From assembly GCF_014705605.1 (NCBI RefSeq), contig NZ_JACXIZ010000044.1:1-64000 (forward strand): a stretch of 64,000 nt of DNA. The letters are read 5' to 3'. The position numbers and the translations under genes were made by a program. The notes under the pieces are model-generated. The model did no database searches. It was not told the DNA's origin and was given only the letters and a program-made list of their open reading frames with translations. The first letter of the stretch is position 1; every line of letters starts with the position of its first letter. Below are positions 24,649-33,387 of the stretch, piece by piece. The DNA is from Paenibacillus sabuli. GTDB taxonomy: Bacteria; Bacillota; Bacilli; Paenibacillales; Paenibacillaceae.

Positions 24649-25384
24649 CGGGCTCGCCTCCCGCTGCGCCGGCAGCCGGCTTGGCGGCGACTACGCAGTA
24701 GCGAAAAAGCGGCCGCCACCGTACCTCGAAGGACGCTGCAGTCTCCCCCAGCTCGCTCTGCAATGCCGCCCAATCCTCGCTGCGGAACCCGCGCGCCACC
24801 GACAAGGGCCCGTCATGGCGCACATAGCGGCCGGTGCGCAGCAGACGCGCCGCCACCCATACGCCGAGCCAAGCCAGTCTGTGCCGGTGGATGTCCCCGA
24901 TGACGACGCCGACGCGGGACGCCCGCAGCAGTGCCCGCATCGCACCCGGCAGCTCGGGCCGCGCGAAATGATGGAGCACCTGCGACGCCGTCACAATATC
25001 CGCGCTGTCCGTCGCGAGCGCATAGAGATCGGCCTGCACCACCTCCACGTTTGAATGCTCGACGAACAAGCGCCTCGCCTCCGCGCAAGCCTCGGCGCTG
25101 CGATCGACGAGCGTCAAATGCAGCTCCACCCCGGCCTGCTCGGCCCAGCGCAGCAAGCTGAGATTGACGTCGCCTCCGCCGCTGCCCGCGTCCAGCACCC
25201 GCAGACGGCGCGGCCGACCGTGCCGCTCCCACAGCCGCACGACGCCATGTCGGGTGGCAGGCGCCGCGCCCAGCAGCCGGTTCAAGCGGCGCAGCTCGCG
25301 CAGCGCCGCCGTCAGCTCGTGCCCGCCGCCCGGCTCGTCCATCAGCTCCGGCGAGGCGGCACGCATCCGCAGCGAGCTACGCAT
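24641..25384 (-). CDS. class I SAM-dependent methyltransferase
   Basis: About 247 residues from the ATG at 25384, which lies inside the last codons of the polyketide synthase gene. Motif I is RVLDAGSGGGDVNLSLL, the acidic loop is LVDRS, and VVQADLYALATDSADIVTASQVLHHFARPE follows, which is typical of Methyltransf_25-like enzymes. It probably O- or C-methylates the polyketide. The ORF extends 17 codons further upstream, but that stretch would overlap the synthase. Confidence 0.85.
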   Translation of the reverse strand: MRSSLRMRAASPELMDEPGGGHELTAALRELRRLNRLLGAAPATRHGVVRLWERHGRPRRLRVLDAGSGGGDVNLSLLRWAEQAGVELHLTLVDRSAEACAEARRLFVEHSNVEVVQADLYALATDSADIVTASQVLHHFARPELPGAMRALLRASRVGVVIGDIHRHRLAWLGVWVAARLLRTGRYVRHDGPLSVARGFRSEDWAALQSELGETAASFEVRWRPLFRYCVVAAKPAAGAAGGEPDA

Positions 25385-26522
25385 CGGCCCCCACCGCCTC
25401 TCGCTGCGGCGCGACGGCCGAGGGCATGCGCACAATCTGCATCAGCTCCGCGGTCAGCCCCGGCCCGAAGGCCAGCGCCGTGCCTTCGGTCTTGTTGGCG
25501 CGCGTCTCTTGCAGCAGCTCCTGCAGGACGAACAGGATTGTCGCCGACGACAGGTTGCCGTATCGCTGCAGGACGGTGCGGGCCGAGTGCACCTGCGTAT
25601 CCGTCAGGCCGAAGATCTGCTGCAGCGCATCGACGATGCCGCGACCGCCGGGATGAATCGCCCACAGCGGCGCTGCGGCCGCTGCGCCGGACAGCCGCTC
25701 CAGCTCCTGCGGCACACTGCGGGCGAGCAGCCGCGGGATGGACGGCGACAGGTACAGATCGAAGCCGTGGTTGCCGACCTCCCAGATCATCTGATCGGAC
25801 GTATCCGGGATCAGCGCCGAGCGCGCCGGACCGAGCGCATACAGCCCCGGGCGGTCCGGCTGCGCCTGCCGCACGACGCACGAGGAAGCGCCGTCCCCGA
25901 AGAACGAGGCCGCCAGCAGCGCCTCCTTCTCCACGGAGGGCTGAATGTGCAGCGTACACAGCTCGACGCATGCGACCAGCACGACCGTCTCCGGATCCGA
26001 CGCCGCCAGCTCGCGCGCCAGCGCGATTGCCCGCAGACCGGCCGCGCAGCCGAGGAACGTAAGCGGGATGCGCCGCACATCGCTGCGCAAGCCGAGCCGC
26101 CCGACCAAGCTGACATCGAGCCCCGGCAAAAACTGGCCCGTACAGCTGACGGTGATCAGATGCGTCACGCCGTCGGCTGCCTGTGCAGCCGCCGTCAGTG
26201 CCTTGGCGGCTGCGGCCGCGCCGAGCGGCACCGCCTCGCGCTTGTAGACGGCCATCCGTTCGGCCGTGGTCGGAATCCGTTCCGTCTGCCCGTCCAGCGG
26301 CCAGTATCGGCAAGTTCCGGCAGGCTCCAGCAGGCTAGGATCGCACGTATAGCGCGTCTGCACGCCGCTTTGACGCAGCAGGCGCTTGGCCCAGCGCGCA
26401 GCGGCCGGCTGACTGTGAAGCGCCTCGAGCAGCCGGCCCGTCAGCTCCTCCTGATCCATGCGATGCTCCGGTACTGCCGTGCCGATTCCGGCAATTTGAA
26501 TGGTATTCGCTGCTTCATTCAT
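25377..26522 (-). CDS. type III polyketide synthase (chalcone/stilbene synthase family)
   Basis: The 381-residue enzyme has the catalytic triad in place: Cys159 in LTFLGCAAGLRA, His290 in WAIHPGG and Asn323 in RYGNLSSAT. Other family landmarks are GQFLPGLDVSLVGRLGL and SFFGDGASS. It would condense malonyl-CoA onto an acyl-CoA to make a pyrone, resorcinol or phloroglucinol. In bacteria such enzymes pair with methyltransferases (as in bpsAB), and this gene heads a four-gene overlapping cluster with methyltransferase, FAD enzyme and exporter. The RBS is weak (GGGGGCAGCGAACG). Confidence 0.92.
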   Translation of the reverse strand: MNEAANTIQIAGIGTAVPEHRMDQEELTGRLLEALHSQPAAARWAKRLLRQSGVQTRYTCDPSLLEPAGTCRYWPLDGQTERIPTTAERMAVYKREAVPLGAAAAAKALTAAAQAADGVTHLITVSCTGQFLPGLDVSLVGRLGLRSDVRRIPLTFLGCAAGLRAIALARELAASDPETVVLVACVELCTLHIQPSVEKEALLAASFFGDGASSCVVRQAQPDRPGLYALGPARSALIPDTSDQMIWEVGNHGFDLYLSPSIPRLLARSVPQELERLSGAAAAAPLWAIHPGGRGIVDALQQIFGLTDTQVHSARTVLQRYGNLSSATILFVLQELLQETRANKTEGTALAFGPGLTAELMQIVRMPSAVAPQREAVGADA

Positions 26523-26720
26523 CGTTCGCTGCCCCCATTTCCGATATCCCGCGTCTCAAGTGGACAAGAATGTCTTAAGCGATGTATATGCCGACTCCGC
26601 TCGCAGTATGCGGCCGCCGCAAGTACGCCCGGCCGCAGCACTCGCCAGCTCAAGGAATTTGTGATACACTTCACATTAAAGGATTCGCAGAAATCGATTT
26701 CTAAAAGGTGGCTGCACGAC

Positions 26721-27764
26721 ATGAAAAAAACGGTTACGATTCACGATATTGCGCGGATCGCAGAGGTTTCCTCCGCAACGGTGTCCCGCGTCCTCAGCAA
26801 CAGCTCTTACCCGGTGAGCGACAAGCTGCGCAGCAAAATTTTACGCATCGCCAAGGAGCATAATTACATTCCCAATCTGATCGGCAAGCAGCTCAAAACG
26901 AACGCCAGCATGACGATCGGGGTCATCATCCCGACGATCACGAACCCGTTCTATTCCTCGGTCATCCTCGGCATCGAGGAGATCGCGCGTCAGAACCATT
27001 ATCACGTCATCGTGTGCAACTCGCTGCACAATCCCGAATTCGAGGGCGAATATATCAAAACGATGGTCGAAAAGCAGATCAAGGGGCTCATCATTTCGTC
27101 CATCTCGAAGGATGTCTCGCTGCTCAAGCAGTTCATGAGGGCCGGTCTGAACGTCATTGCCATCGATCAAAAAATCGACGAGGACGAGATCACGCAGATC
27201 GAATTCAACTACGAAAAAGGCGGCTACATGGCCGCGCAGCATTTGCTCGCGCTGGGCCATACGCGCATCGGCTACGCCACCTCCAGACTGGACCGGCCCA
27301 GCCGCCGCGACATCCACGCCGGCTATTTGCGGGCGATGGAGGAGGCCGGCCTGCCGGCGCTGGTGGAGGAATCGCAGTCCGAGGAGGCGTTCAACAGCAC
27401 CGGCGAATTCGATGTCGGCAAACGCCTGGCGGCGCGTATGCTCGCGGCTTCGACGCCGCCCACCGCCATCTTTGCCTGCAACGACATGATGGCCTTCGGG
27501 GTCATCAACGAGCTGATGCTGCGCGGCATTTCCGTGCCGGGGGAAATTTCAGTGATCGGCTTTGACGGCATCGAATTCGGCAAAATGACGCATCCGCCGC
27601 TCACGACGATCAAACAGCCCGACTACGAAATGGGTATTCTCTCCGGCAAAATATTGCTCGATATGATGCGCGGCGACGAAAATCCGACGCTGTCGGTCAC
27701 GCTCCAGCCCAAGCTGGTGGAGCGCGCCTCCGCCGCGCAGGCGCATACTTCAAGCCCCATCTGA
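26721..27764 (+). CDS. LacI family transcriptional regulator
   Basis: The 347-residue regulator has an N-terminal HTH VTIHDIARIAEVSSATVSRVLSNSSYPVSDKLRSKI and a hinge, followed by the periplasmic-binding-protein-like sensor (MTIGVIIPTITNPFYSSVILGIEE, FACNDMMAFG, ISVIGFDGIEFG). The ATG has AAAGGTGG upstream. It lies directly before the dehydrogenase/esterase/NagB operon and probably represses it through the palindrome at 27947-27960. Confidence 0.92.
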   Translation: MKKTVTIHDIARIAEVSSATVSRVLSNSSYPVSDKLRSKILRIAKEHNYIPNLIGKQLKTNASMTIGVIIPTITNPFYSSVILGIEEIARQNHYHVIVCNSLHNPEFEGEYIKTMVEKQIKGLIISSISKDVSLLKQFMRAGLNVIAIDQKIDEDEITQIEFNYEKGGYMAAQHLLALGHTRIGYATSRLDRPSRRDIHAGYLRAMEEAGLPALVEESQSEEAFNSTGEFDVGKRLAARMLAASTPPTAIFACNDMMAFGVINELMLRGISVPGEISVIGFDGIEFGKMTHPPLTTIKQPDYEMGILSGKILLDMMRGDENPTLSVTLQPKLVERASAAQAHTSSPI

Positions 27765-27831
27765 CACTCCTCTTTTCTTCGGCGTCCCGCCTCAGTTGCA
27801 ATGCGCGGCGGCGCTCGCTTTTTACGCTTGA

Positions 27832-27845
27832 TGTAAGCGCTTAAT
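27832..27845. promoter_or_regulatory. cre-like palindrome
   Basis: TGTAAGCGCTTAAT resembles the CcpA catabolite-response element (TGTAAGCGTTWWCA type) and has a perfect TAAGCGCTTA core. It lies about 70-90 bases upstream of the sugar-operon promoter, suggesting catabolite control. It could also be a second LacI-family operator. Confidence 0.4.
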
Positions 27846-27910
27846 GTTCGATTACCTGACATCTTCGCCTCCCAACATGGCCGCAATCCGAAAAATTTTA
27901 AAAAAAGGGC

Positions 27911-27960
27911 TGTTCAATTCAAGAACTCATGTTATACTAACGTCGTAGTAATCGATTACT
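27911..27960 (+). promoter_or_regulatory. promoter with LacI-type operator palindrome
   Basis: TATACT at 27933-27938 is a good -10 with a weak -35 (TGTTCA at 27911-27916, 16-base spacing). Just downstream, AGTAATCGATTACT at 27947-27960 is a perfect 14-bp palindrome with the central CG typical of LacI-family operators. It overlaps the expected transcript start of the operon beginning at 27996. Confidence 0.6.
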
Positions 27961-27995
27961 GTCTGGTTAATCTACGGCGACAGGAGAGACTACCC

Positions 27996-29210
27996 ATGAA
28001 AAAAATTGCGCTTGTCGGTGCCGGATCCCGCGCCCTTCACATGTTCGCGAAGCCGCTTGCCGAAGAGCTCAAGCCCTTTGTCGACTTTTGCGGCGTGTAC
28101 GATCTTAATCGCAAGCGCGCCGAGCTACTCAGTCAGGATTGCGGCGGCATCCCCGTCTACGACAGCTTCGAAGCGATGCTGGGCGAGGCCCGTCCGGACA
28201 CGGTCGTGGTTGCTTCGACCGACAGCACGCATCACGAATATATCGTCGCCGCCCTGCAGGCCGGCTGCGACGTCATCTCCGAGAAGCCGATGACGACCGA
28301 TGCCGCCAAGTGCGAGGCCATTCTCAAGGCCGAGCAAGACTCCGGACGGCGCGTCACCGTTACCTTCAATCTTCGCTTCGCCCCTTATTTTGCGAGAGTC
28401 AAGGAGCTGCTGGATGAAGGCGCGGTGGGCCGCGTGCATCACATTGCCTTGCAATGGTACCTGGACCGCAGACACGGCGCAGACTACTTTCGGCGCTGGC
28501 ACGCCGAAATGAAAAATAGCGGCGGACTGCTCGTGCACAAAAGCACGCATCACTTTGACATCATCAACTGGTGGCTGGACAGTCGCCCGGACAGCGTCTA
28601 TGCCAACGGAGCACGGCAGCTGTACGGTCCGACGCGGGAGGAGCGCGGCGAGCGCTGTCTGACCTGCGACTACAAAGCCTCGTGCGCATTTTATTTCGAC
28701 GTGCGGGATCAACCGTTCACAGACCGTTACTTTTTGCAGGCGGAGCAGGAAGACGGCTATATCCGCGATCGCTGCGTGTTCAGCGAACGCATCGACATCT
28801 ACGACACCATGTCGGTCAACGTGCGGTATGACAGCGGAGCCATGCTCACCTATTCGCTGGTCGCCTACAGCCCCAACGAAGGCTGGCGGGCGACGATCAC
28901 CGGCAGCGACGGCACGATGGAGATCGCCAACCAGTACAGCAATGCCGATATGAGTCAAGCGGGGCCGAGCGCCATCCGCGTCTACAAGCCCGGAGGCGAG
29001 GTGCGCCGATACGACGTACCGACCCACGGCTCGGGCCACGGCGGCGGCGACGCCCGATTGCGGGCGATGCTGTTCCACCCGCAGCCTGCGCCCGACCTGC
29101 TCGGTCAACAAGCCGGCAGCGTCGCCGGGGCCTACTCGCTCCTGATCGGCGATGCGGCCAACCGTTCGATCGCAGAGGGACGGCCCATTCAATTGCCCGT
29201 ATGGAGGTGA
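27996..29210 (+). CDS. Gfo/Idh/MocA family oxidoreductase
   Basis: The 404-residue NAD(P)-dependent dehydrogenase begins KKIALVGAGSRALHMFAKPLAEEL (Rossmann fold). The characteristic EKP motif is in DVISEKPMTTDAAKCEAIL, and HKSTHHFDIINWWLDSRPDSVYANG carries the catalytic His region. Cys-containing segments (GERCLTCDYKASCAF) are typical of a subgroup acting on sugars or inositols. Start supported by GGAGAGACTACCC. First gene of the LacI-controlled operon; the hydrolase gene follows after 6 bases. Confidence 0.9.
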   Translation: MKKIALVGAGSRALHMFAKPLAEELKPFVDFCGVYDLNRKRAELLSQDCGGIPVYDSFEAMLGEARPDTVVVASTDSTHHEYIVAALQAGCDVISEKPMTTDAAKCEAILKAEQDSGRRVTVTFNLRFAPYFARVKELLDEGAVGRVHHIALQWYLDRRHGADYFRRWHAEMKNSGGLLVHKSTHHFDIINWWLDSRPDSVYANGARQLYGPTREERGERCLTCDYKASCAFYFDVRDQPFTDRYFLQAEQEDGYIRDRCVFSERIDIYDTMSVNVRYDSGAMLTYSLVAYSPNEGWRATITGSDGTMEIANQYSNADMSQAGPSAIRVYKPGGEVRRYDVPTHGSGHGGGDARLRAMLFHPQPAPDLLGQQAGSVAGAYSLLIGDAANRSIAEGRPIQLPVWR

Positions 29211-29216
29211 AGCGCC

Positions 29217-31199
29217 ATGAATACGCTGCTGGAGCTCGAGCGTTACACGCCGACCTTGTACGATACGCAAGATCAATTGAAGACGCATATATTCGCCCGC
29301 ACCGACGAGGCGCTGGAGGCCGGGGAGCGCGCGCGCGATGCGCTGGCCACGGCGGATCAGCTCCGCATTCGTCAGGCGGCCGTTCGGGACGCGTTCCTCG
29401 CGTCGATCGGCGGACTGCCGACCGGCGGACCGCTGCACGGCCGCTCATCCGGCGAGTTGAGAACGACCGACTATCGCATCGAGCGCATCCTCTTCGAGTC
29501 CCGGCCCGGCCATCCCGTCACGGCCAATCTATACATGCCGCACGGGCTGCATACGCCGGCGCCCGCCGTCCTGTTCCTGTGCGGACACGAGCGCGGCGCC
29601 AAGCATAGCCCGCTCTATCGCCGGGTATGCGGCATTCTCGCGCGCAGCGGGCTGATCGTGCTCGCCGTCGACCCGCTCGGGCAGGGCGAGCGCCTCGGCT
29701 ACCTTGAGCAAGACGGAGCCGACGGGCCCGTCGGCTGGGGCACGCACGAGCATCAGCACGTCGGCGCCCAGTGTCTGCCGCTCGGCCTCGGCCTGGCGCG
29801 CTACTTCGTGCACGATGCCATGCGCGCCGTCGATTACCTGCTGACCCGCCCCGAGGTCGACCCGGCCCGCATCGGCGTGACCGGCAATTCCGGCGGCGGG
29901 ACGCAGACGGCGATGCTGATGCTGTGCGACCCCCGGCTCGCCGCCGCCGCGCCGGGCACCTTCATCACGGGGCGCAGCCGATACATGCATGCGGGCGGCG
30001 TGCAGGACGCCGAGCAGGTCTGGCCCGGCTGGTCGGCTGCGGGCTACGATCACGAGGATTTGCTGCTCGCCTGCTGTCCCCGTCCGGTGCTCGTCCTGGC
30101 CGCGACCTCGGACTTTTTTCCAATCGAGGCGACGCGCCGCACCGTCGCGCGCGCCGCACGATATTGGGAGCTCCTCGGCGTCCCCGGGGGCCTCGCGCTC
30201 GTCGAGGACGCGTCCACACACAGCTACACGGACGTGCTGGCCGAGGCCGCCGCGGCTTTTTTCGCCGAGCGGCTCGGGGCCGTCCCGGGCGCGACCGACA
30301 GCTCGGCGATGCAGCCGGAGGCGATCGCCGAGGAGCAGCTATGGTGCGTCCCCTCGGGACAGGTCCTGCGCGAGCTGAGCGGCGTGCGCACTGTGCACGA
30401 CGAGCTCGTCGCGGAGACCGAGCGCCTGCGCGAGGCACGGCAGCTGCGGAGCGAGGCCGCCGACGCGCGCGGCGACGCGCTTGACTGGCTCCGCGCCCGC
30501 GTACTCGGGCCGCGGCGCACCCACTCGCCCAATCTGCGCCGGCAGCCGCTCGGCGTGATCGCCGGCTTGGAGGCCGAGCTGCGCATGTGGTGGGCGCAGG
30601 ACGGCATCATGAACAGCGGCATCTGGCTGCAAGCTGCCGGCTCCGCATCGACGGAGCCGGCAGCTCCGGCCGGACTCACGCTGGCGCTCTGGGAGGGCGG
30701 CACCACTTCGCTGACCCGCCACGAGGCCTGGCTGCACAGCCAGGCGGACAGCGGCCGGGCCGTGCTCGTGCTCAATCTGTCGGGCATCGGGCCCCATGCC
30801 CCCTACCCGATCTATGGCAAGCCGCCGCTCGCGCGCTTCGGGGTGATGCACAAGCTCGCCGACGAGCTGATCTGGATCGGCGACAGCCTCGCAGCCCTGC
30901 ATGCGCACGATATGATTCGGGCGCTCGACGCATTGCCTGCACCCTATGCGCCCTTGACCTCTCCGGTCGAGGCCTACGCTTGCGGACGCGACGGCGTCGC
31001 GCTCGCGCTCGCAGCCGCCCTCGACGCGCGCATCGGCGAGACGACGATCGCGGGAGACTGGGCATGCATGACGGATTGGGTGATGGCCCGCGATTACGAC
31101 GATACGGACATTATGCGCAGCATCATGCCGGGCATGCTGCGCTGGTTCGATCTCGACGAGCTCGCCGCGTGGCGCGCGTCCGCAGCGCCAGACCGCTAG
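29217..31199 (+). CDS. alpha/beta hydrolase, acetyl-xylan-esterase-like, with second domain
   Basis: The 660-residue cytoplasmic protein has no signal peptide. Residues ~75-360 form an alpha/beta hydrolase fold: PAVLFLCGHERGAKHSPLYR, LAVDPLGQGER, the nucleophile Ser225 in GVTGNSGGGTQT, and a His in EDASTHSYTD. This recalls the esterases grouped with acetyl xylan and glucuronoyl esterases. The remaining ~300 residues (LTLALWEGGTTSLTRHEAWLHSQ ... VLVLNLSGIGPHAPYPIYGKPPLARFGVMHKLADELIWIGDSLAA) look like a second, degenerate hydrolase-like domain lacking an obvious GxSxG. RBS GGAGGTGAAG. Confidence 0.75.
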   Translation: MNTLLELERYTPTLYDTQDQLKTHIFARTDEALEAGERARDALATADQLRIRQAAVRDAFLASIGGLPTGGPLHGRSSGELRTTDYRIERILFESRPGHPVTANLYMPHGLHTPAPAVLFLCGHERGAKHSPLYRRVCGILARSGLIVLAVDPLGQGERLGYLEQDGADGPVGWGTHEHQHVGAQCLPLGLGLARYFVHDAMRAVDYLLTRPEVDPARIGVTGNSGGGTQTAMLMLCDPRLAAAAPGTFITGRSRYMHAGGVQDAEQVWPGWSAAGYDHEDLLLACCPRPVLVLAATSDFFPIEATRRTVARAARYWELLGVPGGLALVEDASTHSYTDVLAEAAAAFFAERLGAVPGATDSSAMQPEAIAEEQLWCVPSGQVLRELSGVRTVHDELVAETERLREARQLRSEAADARGDALDWLRARVLGPRRTHSPNLRRQPLGVIAGLEAELRMWWAQDGIMNSGIWLQAAGSASTEPAAPAGLTLALWEGGTTSLTRHEAWLHSQADSGRAVLVLNLSGIGPHAPYPIYGKPPLARFGVMHKLADELIWIGDSLAALHAHDMIRALDALPAPYAPLTSPVEAYACGRDGVALALAAALDARIGETTIAGDWACMTDWVMARDYDDTDIMRSIMPGMLRWFDLDELAAWRASAAPDR

Positions 31200-31271
31200 A
31201 GCCGCAGTACCGGCTGCATCATGTCGGCCACACCGGCAGTACCATCTTGATCGAAAGGAGCGTCGCCTATC

Positions 31272-32531
31272 ATGGAACCGATCACCGTCGTTTTAATCGG
31301 AGCCGGCATGCGCGGGATGATCTACACCCGGCATGCGACGGACCACCCGCACGAGCTGCGCGTCGTCGGCGTCGCCGACCCCGATCCGGACAAGCGGGCG
31401 CGCTGCCGCGAGGTTTTCGGCTTTGACGAGACACATGCCTACGCAGACTGGGACGCCTTGTTCGCGGGTCCGCGCATCGCCGACGCCGTCTTCGTCTGCA
31501 CGCAGGATCGCGATCATTACGAGCCGGCCCTCCGCGCGCTCCAGGCCGGTTATCACGTGCTGCTGGAGAAGCCGATGTCTCCCAGCTGGGAGGAATGCGT
31601 GGCGCTGGAGCGCCAGGCGGCCGAGAGCGACAGACTGCTCGCGATCTGTCATGTCCTGCGTTACTCGCCGTTTTTTCGCACGATCAAGCAAGCGGTGACC
31701 GACGGTCGGATCGGCCGGCTAATGTCGATTCAGCACAATGAGAACGTCGGCTTCCTGCATTATGCGCACAGCTATGTGCGCGGCAAGTGGCGCCGTTCGG
31801 ACGAGTCCAGTCCGATGATTCTCGCCAAGTCGTGCCACGACCTGGATATCATGCTCTGGCTGGCCGACAGTCCCTGCCGCAGCGTCGCTTCGTACGGCGG
31901 TCTCTCCCATTTTGACGAGACGCATGCGCCGCCCGGAGCGCCGACGTATTGTCTGGACGGCTGCCCCGTATCCGACACCTGCCCGTACTACGCACCGAAC
32001 ACGTACCTGCGGCAGGAGGTCGGCTGGATGGCCGCTTCGGTCTCCGCCGACACCAGCTATGCGGCCCGTTATGCCGCGCTGCGCAAAGGACAATACGGCC
32101 GCTGCGTCTATCGCTGCGACAACGACGTCGTCGATCATCAGGTCGTCAGCCTGGACTTCGCCAATGACGTCACAGCCTCATTCACGATGAGCGCCTTTAC
32201 GGCCCATACGAGCCGCACGCTCAAGCTGATGGGCACCGAAGGCGAGCTGCGCGCCACGATGGCGTCCAATGAAATCGAGATTACCCGCTTCGGCAGCGGC
32301 CGGCGGGAGCTGGTGCAGCTGACCGATCCGGGCGGCCATGTCGGTCATGGCGGCGGAGACGCCCGGCTTGTGCGCGATTTTGTACGCGCGGTGCGCCAAT
32401 ACGGCTCGCACGACAGCCTCACCTCCGCTGCGGCCTCCGTGCAGAGCCATCTGATGGCTTTTGCAGCCGAGCGCGCGCGTCTGGAGCGACGCGTCGTGCC
32501 GCTCAGCGAATTTACGGCTCCACTCAATTGA
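31272..32531 (+). CDS. Gfo/Idh/MocA family oxidoreductase
   Basis: The 419-residue dehydrogenase has ITVVLIGAGMRGMIYTRHATDHPHELRVVGVADPDPDKR at the N-terminus, LLEKPMSPSWEECVALE with the EKP motif, and SCHDLDIMLWL with the active-site His. Like the first dehydrogenase of this operon, it has a Cys cluster (YCLDGCPVSDTCPYY). Paired dehydrogenases of this family often act in oxidation-reduction epimerisation or keto-sugar pathways; the substrate is unknown. AAAGGAG lies 12 bases before the ATG. Confidence 0.9.
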   Translation: MEPITVVLIGAGMRGMIYTRHATDHPHELRVVGVADPDPDKRARCREVFGFDETHAYADWDALFAGPRIADAVFVCTQDRDHYEPALRALQAGYHVLLEKPMSPSWEECVALERQAAESDRLLAICHVLRYSPFFRTIKQAVTDGRIGRLMSIQHNENVGFLHYAHSYVRGKWRRSDESSPMILAKSCHDLDIMLWLADSPCRSVASYGGLSHFDETHAPPGAPTYCLDGCPVSDTCPYYAPNTYLRQEVGWMAASVSADTSYAARYAALRKGQYGRCVYRCDNDVVDHQVVSLDFANDVTASFTMSAFTAHTSRTLKLMGTEGELRATMASNEIEITRFGSGRRELVQLTDPGGHVGHGGGDARLVRDFVRAVRQYGSHDSLTSAAASVQSHLMAFAAERARLERRVVPLSEFTAPLN

Positions 32532-32551
32532 ACATCAGGAGGAATTATGCG

Positions 32552-33289
32552 ATGCAGATTCATATAGTAGACGATGCCGACCAGCTCGGCCTTCAGGCCG
32601 CCCGCGCGAGCGCAGCACTGTTGAATGAAGTCATAGCCGAGCAAGGGCAAGCGCGCGTCGCGCTGTCCACGGGCGCCTCGCAATTTGAGTTTCTGAAGCA
32701 CTTCGTGACCATGGACGTGCCGTGGGACAAGGTCGTCATGTTCCATCTCGACGAATATATCGGCTTGTCCGAGCAGCATCCGGCCAGCTTTCGCAACTAT
32801 TTGAAGGAGCGCTTCCTGCAACATGTCGGCGTCACCGACTACCTGCTCGTGGACGGCGAAGGCGATCCCGCCGCCGTCATCGCCCGGCTCAACGAAGCCA
32901 TCGCGGCAGCGCCTGTCGACCTCGCGCTGATCGGAATCGGCGAGAACGGACACATCGCCTTCAACGATCCGCCGGCGGACTTTGACGACCCGGCCCCTTA
33001 CCGCATCGTCGACCTGACCGATACCTGCAAGCAGCAGCAGGTCAACGAAGGCTGGTTCCCGTCCTTGCAGGAGGTGCCCCGTCAGGCAATCACAATGACC
33101 GTCAGCCAGATCATGCGTTGCCGCCGCATCATCTCCTGCGTGCCGCATCAAGCCAAGGCCGCGGCCATCGCCAACACGCTGGAAAAAGAGATCAGTCCGC
33201 ACTACCCGTCGACCATTCTCAAGCGCCACGACGACTGGAGTTTGTACCTGGACAAAGCCTCTTCCTCCAAAATTGCAGTGTGGGCCTAG
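32552..33289 (+). CDS. nagB: glucosamine-6-phosphate deaminase-like protein (NagB family)
   Basis: About 245 residues. Family motifs are ALSTGASQFEFLKHF, VVMFHLDEYIGLSEQHPASFRNYL and LIGIGENGHIAFNDPPADF, including the active-site Asp and His of GxGxDGHIAFNEP-type loops (here GENGHIAFNDP). It converts glucosamine-6-phosphate, or a related amino or keto sugar phosphate, to the fructose form and ammonia. The ATG at 32552 fits the AGGAGG better than one eight codons upstream. Last gene of the operon, ending at the 33325-33366 terminator. Confidence 0.85.
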   Translation: MQIHIVDDADQLGLQAARASAALLNEVIAEQGQARVALSTGASQFEFLKHFVTMDVPWDKVVMFHLDEYIGLSEQHPASFRNYLKERFLQHVGVTDYLLVDGEGDPAAVIARLNEAIAAAPVDLALIGIGENGHIAFNDPPADFDDPAPYRIVDLTDTCKQQQVNEGWFPSLQEVPRQAITMTVSQIMRCRRIISCVPHQAKAAAIANTLEKEISPHYPSTILKRHDDWSLYLDKASSSKIAVWA

Positions 33290-33324
33290 AATGCAAGGCG
33301 AAACTTGTACATGCTCTATATTTA

Positions 33325-33366
33325 AAAAAGCGCAAATCTCCGAACGATTCGGGATTTGCGCTTTTT
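33325..33366. terminator. bidirectional terminator
   Basis: AAAAAGCGCAAATC and GATTTGCGCTTTTT flank CCGAAcgaTTCGG; both ends are A/T tracts. It separates the sugar operon from the convergent DUF3891 gene. Confidence 0.93.
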
Positions 33367-33387
33367 GTTGTATTTTCGTATACGCTG

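Noticed and set aside
24641-25435. ATG at 25435 as methyltransferase start
   Set aside because: Would overlap the polyketide synthase by about 60 bases; the ATG at 25384 overlaps by only 8, like the other junctions in the cluster.
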